Origin: Actinomycetota bacterium
GTDB taxonomy: Bacteria; Actinomycetota; Actinomycetes; Actinomycetales; Microbacteriaceae
Assembly (NCBI GenBank): GCA_016870695.1
Contig: VGAV01000102.1
Span: forward strand, 1 to 7,777
Direction: 5' to 3'
Length of the DNA: 7,777 nt
Under the pieces are notes generated by a model, which made no database searches, was not told the origin of the DNA, and saw nothing but the letters and a program-made list of their open reading frames with translations. This document shows positions 1 through 5,329 of the stretch, in pieces; the first letter of the stretch is position 1; each line of letters opens with the position of its first letter. The translations under genes were made by a program, and so were the position numbers.

Positions 1-25
1 GCGTGCGCGGGCGCGGAATGGCGGT

Positions 26-57
26 GTTCTGGCATCCTGTGTCTGTCATGCCAGACA
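26..57. promoter_or_regulatory. Putative IclR operator: three related half-sites around the start codon
   Basis: The half-site TGTCTGGCAT is read on the - strand at 57-48. It recurs on the + strand at 40-49 as TGTCTGTCAT (9 of 10 bases) and at 26-35 as GTTCTGGCAT (8 of 10 bases, the last eight identical). The 40-49 and 48-57 copies together form an 18-bp palindrome with 16 of 18 bases symmetric, centred on the ATG at 48. The 28-35 and 48-55 arms are a perfect 8-bp inverted repeat with a 12-base gap. IclR-family proteins commonly bind such palindromes near their own promoter, so self-regulation is the simplest reading. It could equally control a gene to the left of the window. Confidence 0.45.
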
Positions 58-821
58 GTCCGCGCCCCCAGGTGCCCGCCGCCGATCAGACGCTGCGGAT
101 CCTCTCGCTGCTCGCGCGGCAGCCGGGACCCGTCGCGGCGCAGACGATCGCGTCCGCGCTGGAGATCCCCCGGTCCAGCACGTATCACCTGCTCGCGACG
201 CTGGAGCAGCACGGGTATGTCGTGCATCTGCCGGGCGATCGCCGCTGGGGACTGGGCACCGCGGCGTTCGAGCTCGGCGGCGGGTACGCGCGTCAGCAGC
301 CCCTCGCGCGGCTGGGACGTCCACTGGTCGCCGCCCTGTCGGACCGCGTCGGGGAGTCCGCGCACCTCGCCGTGCTGGCCGGGCGCGACGTGCTGTACAT
401 CGTCGAGGAGCGCGCGCCCCGGCGTCCCGCACTGGTGACCGACGTGGGCGTCCGACTCCCCGCCCACCTGACCGCCACGGGGGTGGCGATGCTGGCGGCC
501 CTCCCGCGCGAGCAGGTGCGGGCGTCGTTCCCGGATGCCACGGCCTTCACTCAGCGTCACGGTCGGGGGCCCGCGAGCCCGCGGGCCCTCCGCGATCTGC
601 TGCGCGAGGTCCGCGCGACCGGGTACGCGGTCGAGGACGGGGAGGTCACCCCCGGCTTCCGCTCCGTCGCCGCGGCCGTGCGGGATCACGCGGGGTGGCC
701 GGCCGCCGCGATCGCGGTGACGTGGCCGGCGGATGCCGTGCGCGCCGACCCGGAGCGTTTCGCCACCGCCGCGACGGCCTCGGCCGCCGAGCTGTCCCGC
801 CGCATCGGCCGCCCCGCCTGA
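48..821 (+). CDS. IclR-family transcriptional regulator
   Basis: This is a 257-residue DNA-binding regulator of normal IclR length. Residues 12-70 form the N-terminal winged helix-turn-helix, with the recognition helix near 41-53 (PRSSTYHLLATLE) and the wing at about 56-70. The rest is the IclR effector domain, with the family motif LPAHLTATGVAMLAA at 137-151 and the 'GYAVEDGEVTPGFRSVAA' stretch at 192-209 near the ligand pocket. The effector cannot be read from sequence. I chose ATG 48 because IclR proteins usually start about ten residues before the helix-turn-helix. In-frame GTG 3 and ATG 18 would add an unusual tail (…MAVFWHPVSV). No clear Shine-Dalgarno precedes 48, so a leaderless message is possible. 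The gene is convergent with the LacI gene, with 12 bases between the stops. Nothing links it functionally to the sugar operon. The family call is firm; the start is less so. Confidence 0.9.
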   Translation: MPDSPRPQVPAADQTLRILSLLARQPGPVAAQTIASALEIPRSSTYHLLATLEQHGYVVHLPGDRRWGLGTAAFELGGGYARQQPLARLGRPLVAALSDRVGESAHLAVLAGRDVLYIVEERAPRRPALVTDVGVRLPAHLTATGVAMLAALPREQVRASFPDATAFTQRHGRGPASPRALRDLLREVRATGYAVEDGEVTPGFRSVAAAVRDHAGWPAAAIAVTWPADAVRADPERFATAATASAAELSRRIGRPA

Positions 822-833
822 GGTGCCGTCCCG

Positions 834-1844
834 TCAGCGGACGACGAGGCGCGGCTCGACCAGGACGTGGGCGGCACCCGCGGTCGCGGCGCGCGGGGCG
901 ACGACCGTCCCGTTCTCGCCCATCAGCAGATCGAGGGCTCCGGATGCCACCCGCTCCGGCAACTGCTCCACGCTCGAGATCCCGAGCGCCTCGACCGCCG
1001 GCGTGTTGTCGAAGCCCACGATGGGCAGTCCCTCCCGCCCGGCGAGCGACACGGCGAGGTGCGCGCCGATGGCGAGGGAGTCGCTCGCGCAGACGATCGC
1101 GTCGACGTCCGCGTCGCGGGCGAGCCCGGCCGCGACGACGTCGCGCGCGGCGGCGACGTTCTCCTCGATGGTCCACCGCACCCCGGCCGCTCCGGCGTCC
1201 GCGACCGCCTCGCGCCAGCCGCGCTCGCGCTCGTCGCCGGTGCCCGAGCCCGCCGGCCAGCCGAGGAAGGCCACGCGTCCGGATCCGAGCCCGAGCACGT
1301 GACGCGTCGCCGCGCGGGTCCCCGCCGCACCGTCCACGTCGACCCACAGGTGCGCGGGCGCCTCGACGTCGTCCTCGCCCCACGGTCGCCCGAACGAGAC
1401 GAACGGCAGACCCCGCTGCGTGAGCCAGCCCGTGCGGGGGTCGCCGTGGAACGTGCCCGTGACGACGACGGCATCCACCTCCCCTCCCTCGAGCAGGTCG
1501 CCGAGGCGGGCGATCTCCTCCTCGGGGGTGCGGGCGGCGTAGAGCACGACCCGCATGTCGCGGTCGCCGGCGCGCTCGGTGAGGGCGTGCACGAAGCGGT
1601 CGAGCACGACGCCGGAGATCCCGCCGGCGTAGGGGTCGAGGTGGATGCCGATGGTCGAGCTGCGGCGCGTCCGGAGTCGGCGCGCGGCGGCGTGGGGACG
1701 GTATCCGAGGTCGGCGATGGCCTGCTCCACGCGCATCCGCGTGGCCTCCCGCACGATGTCGGGGCTGTTGACGACGTTGGACACCGTCTGCCGGGAGACG
1801 CCGGCGACCCGGGCGACGTCGTCGACGGTGGGGGCCTTGACCAT
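834..1844 (-). CDS. LacI-family transcriptional regulator (probable repressor of the sugar operon)
   Basis: This is a 336-residue one-component sugar regulator of standard LacI length. The N-terminal helix-turn-helix is at residues 6-26 (TVDDVARVAGVSRQTVSNVVN), with recognition residues S17-R18-Q19-T20. It is followed by the hinge helix PHAAARRLRT at 50-59, in which L57 corresponds to the leucine lever that opens the centre of the operator. The periplasmic-binding-protein-like effector domain carries the family signatures CASDSLAIG (252-260) and VGFDNTP (near 274-280). ATG 1844 is preceded on its strand by GAGGGAGG eight bases away, which fixes the start over an upstream ATG near 1874. It is divergent from the binding-protein gene and shares a control region containing a perfect LacI-type palindrome. 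Repression of the transporter and glycosidase genes, relieved by the imported sugar or a breakdown product, is inferred from this context. The ligand is unknown. Confidence 0.93.
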   Translation of the reverse strand: MVKAPTVDDVARVAGVSRQTVSNVVNSPDIVREATRMRVEQAIADLGYRPHAAARRLRTRRSSTIGIHLDPYAGGISGVVLDRFVHALTERAGDRDMRVVLYAARTPEEEIARLGDLLEGGEVDAVVVTGTFHGDPRTGWLTQRGLPFVSFGRPWGEDDVEAPAHLWVDVDGAAGTRAATRHVLGLGSGRVAFLGWPAGSGTGDERERGWREAVADAGAAGVRWTIEENVAAARDVVAAGLARDADVDAIVCASDSLAIGAHLAVSLAGREGLPIVGFDNTPAVEALGISSVEQLPERVASGALDLLMGENGTVVAPRAATAGAAHVLVEPRLVVR

Positions 1845-1872
1845 GCGCGCGTCCTCCCTCGGGTCGACGGTC

Positions 1873-1901
1873 ATTGTAGGCGGGGGACCGCCTTGACATC
1901 C
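1873..1901 (-). promoter_or_regulatory. Candidate promoter of the LacI-family gene
   Basis: Read on the - strand, TACAAT (1878-1873) is a near-consensus -10 box about 29 bases upstream of the ATG at 1844. The predicted leader would be about 20 bases and holds the strong ribosome site at 1860-1853. Only a poor -35 (GGATGT at 1901-1896, spacing 17) is visible. The box lies 14 bases from the TTGACA of the opposite promoter, so the two polymerase sites overlap and probably compete. Confidence 0.5.
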
Positions 1902-1922
1902 GGGGCTCGGTGTTCGTACTCT
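1893..1922 (+). promoter_or_regulatory. Promoter of the binding-protein/permease/glycosidase operon
   Basis: A perfect -35 box TTGACA (1893-1898) is followed after 18 bases by TACTCT (1917-1922), which fits the actinobacterial -10 pattern TAnnnT. Transcription would begin near 1929-1932, immediately before the 14-bp palindrome at 1936-1949. The leader would then be about 75 bases, ending in an AAGGAG ribosome site (1993-1998) eight bases before the ATG at 2007. Confidence 0.65.
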
Positions 1923-1935
1923 CACCGTATCGCTA

Positions 1936-1949
1936 TTTGAACGTTCAAA
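1936..1949. promoter_or_regulatory. LacI-family operator palindrome TTTGAACGTTCAAA
   Basis: This is a perfect 14-bp palindrome with the central CG step that LacI-family proteins pry open with the hinge-helix leucine (L57 in the neighbouring regulator). It starts 13 bases after the putative -10 box, covering the first transcribed bases, which is a classic blocking position. It is also AT-rich against its background. It sits in the regulator-transporter intergenic region, so the adjacent LacI protein is the obvious binder. No second copy was found in the window. Confidence 0.75.
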
Positions 1950-1955
1950 CCGCGA

Positions 1956-1977
1956 CCCTCCGACGTCACACGGAGGG
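1956..1977 (+). other. Hairpin in the leader of the binding-protein mRNA
   Basis: CCCTCCG (1956-1962) and CGGAGGG (1971-1977) form a perfect 7-bp stem around the loop ACGTCACA. It lies after the operator and 15 bases before the ribosome site, so it does not hide the ribosome site itself. It could stabilise the 5' end of the message or act as a second protein-binding palindrome. It does not match any riboswitch class I recognise. In DNA this GC-rich a chance stem is possible. Confidence 0.4.
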
Positions 1978-2006
1978 GTGTATGCCTCATCGAAGGAGAG
2001 AGACAC

Positions 2007-3242
2007 ATGACACGGCACATCGCGCGCACCTGGCTCGGAGCCGGCGCGCTTCTGGCCACCGGCGCCCTCACCCTCACCGCGTGCGGGTCGGGCTTCGACG
2101 ACTCCGGCAGCGGCGAGGCGAGCGGCAGCGGCTCCCTCAGCGTCCTGATCGGCTCCTCCGGCGACGCCGAGACGCAGGCGGTCGAGGAGGCCGTCGCCGC
2201 GTGGAGCGAGGAGTCCGGCGTCGACGCGCAGGTCCAGGTCGCCAACGACCTCCCGCAGCAGCTGTCGCAGGGCTTCGCAGCCGGCTCGCCGCCGGACCTG
2301 TTCTACCTCGCCCCCGAGGCCCTCGCCGGCTACGCCGAGAACGGCTTCATCGCCCCGTACGGCGACGACCTCGCCAACAAGGACGACTTCTACCCGTCCC
2401 TCGTCGAGAACTTCACCGTCGACGGCTCCTTCTTCTGCGCCCCGAAGGACTTCTCCACGCTGGCGCTCATCATCAACAGCGACCTGTGGGCGGCGGCCGG
2501 ACTCACGGATGCCGACATCCCGACGACCTGGGACGAGCTGGCATCCGTCGCCCAGCGCCTCACCACCGACGGCCAGGTCGGCCTCGCCTTCGGCGCCGAG
2601 TACCAGCGCCTGGGCGTGTTCATGGCGCAGGCCGGCGGCGGCCTCCTCACCGACGGCGCGGCCACGGCCGACAGCGCCGAGAACGTGGAGGCGCTGCAGT
2701 ACGTCAAGACCAACCTCGAGAACGGCAGCTTCGCCTTCGCCGCCGACATCGGCGCGGGCTGGGGCGGCGAGGCGTTCGGTACCCAGGCGGCGGCCATGAC
2801 CATCGAGGGCAACTGGATCACCGGCGCCCTGACCGCCGACTACCCCGACGTGAACTACGTCGTCGCCGAGCTCCCCGAGGGTCCCGGCGGCAAGGGCACG
2901 CTCCAGTTCACCAACTGCTGGGGCCTGGCCGCGGACAGCGCGAACCAGGAGGACGCCCGCGCCCTCGTCGAGTACCTGACCGGCACCGACCAGCAGCTGG
3001 CGTTCTCGGAGGCGTTCGGCCCCATGCCGTCCATCCAGTCCGCCGCCGACGCCTGGACCGAGGCCAACCCCGACCTGTCGGCGTTCCTCGCCGGCGCCGA
3101 CTACGCGCAGTTCCCGCCGAACCTCGCCGGCGCTGCCGACGTGATCACGGACTTCAACGCGCAGATCGAGTCGCTGCGCAGCGGCGACCCGCAGTCGATC
3201 CTGACGGGCGTGCAGTCCAACCTCGAGGCGATCGTCCCGTAA
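2007..3242 (+). CDS. Sugar ABC transporter substrate-binding lipoprotein (CUT1 type)
   Basis: This is a 411-residue extracellular solute-binding protein of the SBP_bac_1 type, which captures a carbohydrate outside the membrane and hands it to the permeases. The N-terminus has R3/R7, a hydrophobic stretch at 9-24 and the lipobox LTAC, so Cys26 should be lipidated after signal-peptidase II cleavage. A short Gly/Ser/Asp-rich linker (27-43) precedes the globular domain. Family hallmarks are PDLFYLAPE, APKDFSTLALIINSDLW (145-161), TTWDEL, and the EGNWI segment facing the ligand cleft. Two further cysteines, C144 and C304, lie in otherwise conserved segments. AAGGAG lies eight bases before the ATG, the best ribosome site in the operon, as expected for a protein needed in excess. 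It is the first gene of the operon, 10 bases before the first permease. Ligand specificity cannot be deduced. Confidence 0.94.
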   Translation: MTRHIARTWLGAGALLATGALTLTACGSGFDDSGSGEASGSGSLSVLIGSSGDAETQAVEEAVAAWSEESGVDAQVQVANDLPQQLSQGFAAGSPPDLFYLAPEALAGYAENGFIAPYGDDLANKDDFYPSLVENFTVDGSFFCAPKDFSTLALIINSDLWAAAGLTDADIPTTWDELASVAQRLTTDGQVGLAFGAEYQRLGVFMAQAGGGLLTDGAATADSAENVEALQYVKTNLENGSFAFAADIGAGWGGEAFGTQAAAMTIEGNWITGALTADYPDVNYVVAELPEGPGGKGTLQFTNCWGLAADSANQEDARALVEYLTGTDQQLAFSEAFGPMPSIQSAADAWTEANPDLSAFLAGADYAQFPPNLAGAADVITDFNAQIESLRSGDPQSILTGVQSNLEAIVP

Positions 3243-3252
3243 GCGGACCATC

Positions 3253-4362
3253 ATGAGCGCTCTCACCTCCGCGCCCCGTCGCGCCGGCTCCCCCTCTGCG
3301 GGGATCCGGCGCGGCGAGGCCGCCGCCGGCTGGCTGTTCACCGCCCCCGTGCTGATCATCCTCGGGATCTTCCTGCTCGTCCCCGTTCTGATGGCGCTGT
3401 GGGTCAGCTTCTCGGACTGGACCGGTCGCGGGAGCCCCTTCTCCTCGAACGTGAACTTCGTCGGGCTCGACAACTACGCCGCCGTCACCACCGGCGGGGG
3501 TCTCGCCGAGCGCGACTTCGGCACCGCGCTGCGCAACAACGCCTGGTACGTCCTGCTGGTGGTGCCCCTGCAGACCGCCCTCTCGCTCTTCCTCGCCGTC
3601 CTCGTCAACCGCGCGGTGCTGCGCGGACGCGGGTTCTTCCGCACCGCGTTCTACTTCCCCTCGGTCACGAGCTCCGTCGCCATCACGGTCCTCTGGCTGT
3701 TCCTCTTCTCCACGTCCGGCGCGGTCAACGAGGTGCTGTCGTGGCTGGGAGTGAACGGGCCGAACTGGTTCAACGACCCCTCCGGGGTGGTCCACAACCT
3801 GCTGGGCACCGTCGGCGTCACCACCGGTCCGGCCGCCCTCACCGGCAACACCTTCCTGGGCGTCTCGTGGTGGGACTGGCTCGCCGGCCCCTCCGTCGCG
3901 ATGTCGGCCTTCGTCCTGATGGCGGTCTTCACGACGTCCGGGACGTTCATGCTGCTCTTCATCGCCGGCCTGCAGAACATCGGCGGCGACGTGATGGAGG
4001 CCGCGATGATGGACGGCGCCAACGGGTGGCAGCGCTTCTGGCGGGTGACCCTGCCGCAGCTGAAGCCGGTGCTGTTCACCGTGCTGACGCTGGGCCTCAT
4101 CGGCACCTGGCAGGTGTTCGACCAGATCTACACCGGCACGCAGGGCGGACCCGGCAAGACCACGCTCACCCCCGCCTATCTCAGCTACTCGTCCGCGTTC
4201 CTCTCCCAGCAGTGGGGCCAGGGCGCCGCCATCGCCTTCGTGCTCTTCGTGATCATCGTCGCCCTGACGATCCTGCAGCGCTGGGTGCTGCGCGACCGCC
4301 CCGTCTCGCGTCGCCGCGCGCGGCAGTACGAGGTCCGGGGCACGAACGGAGGCGCACGATGA
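3253..4362 (+). CDS. Sugar ABC transporter permease, MalF/UgpA-like (CUT1)
   Basis: This is a 369-residue inner-membrane permease of the binding-protein-dependent sugar transporters. Hydrophobic segments fall near residues 27-53, 97-121, 131-153, 215-243, 273-294 and 326-347. The cytoplasmic coupling loop has the family EAA motif EAAMMDGANG at 249-258, ending in LP at 267-268, which docks onto the ATPase. It is longer than the usual ~300 residues because of an extended external loop at about 155-214 (rich in N, G, W), between the third and fourth segments, the place where MalF-type permeases carry insertions. Only a weak ribosome site (AGCGGA) precedes the ATG, 10 bases after the binding-protein stop, so translation probably depends partly on the gene before it. 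It overlaps the second permease by ATGA. The class is firm; the substrate is unknown. Confidence 0.94.
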   Translation: MSALTSAPRRAGSPSAGIRRGEAAAGWLFTAPVLIILGIFLLVPVLMALWVSFSDWTGRGSPFSSNVNFVGLDNYAAVTTGGGLAERDFGTALRNNAWYVLLVVPLQTALSLFLAVLVNRAVLRGRGFFRTAFYFPSVTSSVAITVLWLFLFSTSGAVNEVLSWLGVNGPNWFNDPSGVVHNLLGTVGVTTGPAALTGNTFLGVSWWDWLAGPSVAMSAFVLMAVFTTSGTFMLLFIAGLQNIGGDVMEAAMMDGANGWQRFWRVTLPQLKPVLFTVLTLGLIGTWQVFDQIYTGTQGGPGKTTLTPAYLSYSSAFLSQQWGQGAAIAFVLFVIIVALTILQRWVLRDRPVSRRRARQYEVRGTNGGAR

Positions 4363-5276
4363 CCGCCACGGCATCCCCGCAGACCACCGTCCTGGCCGAG
4401 CAGGTCGTGGACGGACCCCGCCGCGCACCTCGGAAGCACCGGATGCCGGCCAAGACTCTGCGCTGGCAGATCGCGCTGTACGCGCTGCTGTGCGTGCTCG
4501 CGCTCATCTACATCTATCCCTTCCTCGTGCAGGTGGCGACGTCCTTCAAGACGGACGCCTCGGCGGCGGCGGACCCGGTCTCCCTCGTGCCGCAGCCGTT
4601 CTCGGTCGCCGCCTACGAGCGGCTGTTCCTCAACTCGGACTTCCCCGTCTGGTTCGCGAACTCCGCGATCGTGACGGTGTTCGTCACGATCGGACGCGTG
4701 TTCTTCGCCTCGCTCGCCGGATACGCGCTCGCGCGCCTGCGGTTCCGCGGAAGGAGCGTCATCTTCGCGGCGCTCGTCGCCGTCATGGCCGTCCCGGCGG
4801 TGGTGCTGCTGATCCCCAAGTTCCTCGTCATCAACCAGCTCGGCATCTACGACTCCTACGCGGGCATGATCCTGCCGCTGCTCGTCGACGCGGCCGGCGT
4901 GTTCATCATGAAGAACTTCTTCGAGTCCGTCCCGCCGTCGGTGGAGGAGCAGGCTCGTGTCGACGGTGCGGGGACGTTCCGGGTGTTCTGGTCCGTCGTC
5001 CTGCCGATGGCGCGGCCGGCCCTCATCACGATCGTCATCCTGTCGTTCCAGGGGTCGTGGAACGAGCTCAGCCACTTCGTCATCGCCTCGCAGTCGCCCG
5101 AGCTCACCACGCTGACCAAGGGCGTCGCCTCCCTGGCCAGCGGACAGCTGAGCCAGGGCAGCCAGTTCCCGATCAAGCTCGCCGCGGCGGCCATCATGAC
5201 CATCCCCGTCGCCGTGATGTTCTTCATCTTCCAGCGGCGCATCATGAACGCCAGCGAGGGAGCCGTCAAGGAATGA
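4359..5276 (+). CDS. Sugar ABC transporter permease, MalG/UgpE-like (CUT1)
   Basis: This is the 305-residue partner permease, expected to form the membrane channel with the preceding permease. A basic N-terminus (R21-R35) is followed by six hydrophobic segments near residues 37-58, 99-121, 133-152, 165-183, 219-232 and 272-292. Its EAA loop is a variant, EEQARVDGAG at 196-205, ending in LP at 215-216. The C-terminus (FQRRIMNASEGAVKE) resembles the usual FQR-(Y/F)(I/L)..G.(V/L)KG ending of this family. The start is set by the ATGA overlap with the upstream stop and by GGAGG (4348-4352) six bases before it. The reading frame is open much further upstream, but that part is only the out-of-frame shadow of the first permease. 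No ATPase gene follows. Confidence 0.94.
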   Translation: MTATASPQTTVLAEQVVDGPRRAPRKHRMPAKTLRWQIALYALLCVLALIYIYPFLVQVATSFKTDASAAADPVSLVPQPFSVAAYERLFLNSDFPVWFANSAIVTVFVTIGRVFFASLAGYALARLRFRGRSVIFAALVAVMAVPAVVLLIPKFLVINQLGIYDSYAGMILPLLVDAAGVFIMKNFFESVPPSVEEQARVDGAGTFRVFWSVVLPMARPALITIVILSFQGSWNELSHFVIASQSPELTTLTKGVASLASGQLSQGSQFPIKLAAAAIMTIPVAVMFFIFQRRIMNASEGAVKE

Positions 5277-5329
5277 CACCGCTTTCCCGTCCCGCCCCGA
5301 CCGTCCCCCGAGGAGCCTCCGCCGCATGA
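5273..5329 (+). CDS. Possible 18-codon relay ORF between permease and glycosidase
   Basis: The ATG at 5273 overlaps the TGA of the second permease (ATGA). The ORF encodes MTPLSRPAPTVPRGASAA and its own TGA (5327-5329) overlaps the ATG of the glycosidase gene, again as ATGA. GAGGGAG (5256-5262) stands 10 bases before this start. The arrangement would let ribosomes pass from the permease to the glycosidase through the 49-base gap. The peptide has no recognisable family. Short open frames are common in GC-rich DNA, so chance is a real alternative. Confidence 0.25.
   Translation: MTPLSRPAPTVPRGASAA

Noticed and set aside
3..47. Extended N-terminus of the IclR protein from GTG 3 or ATG 18
   Set aside because: It adds 10-15 residues not expected before the helix-turn-helix and has no convincing ribosome site. 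ATG 48 gives the usual family length. The alternative cannot be fully excluded.
822..833. Terminator between the convergent IclR and LacI genes
   Set aside because: Only 12 bases separate the stops and I see no stable inverted repeat across them.
1982..3256. An out-of-frame ORF starting at ATG 1982 after GGAGGGG, overlapping the whole binding-protein gene
   Set aside because: The encoded sequence is R/P/H-rich shadow text, the ribosome-site spacing is too short, and the overlapping frame encodes a clear lipoprotein with its own AAGGAG.
834..3473. An 879-codon open frame on the - strand that includes the LacI gene and runs on opposite the binding-protein gene
   Set aside because: Only the part from 1844 down to 834 has recognisable domains. 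The upstream extension is low-complexity R/G/E/V-rich shadow sequence opposite a well-supported gene, and a strong ribosome site marks ATG 1844.
3399..4358. In-frame upstream extension of the second permease
   Set aside because: It is the shadow of the first permease gene in another frame. GGAGG and the ATGA overlap fix the start at 4359.
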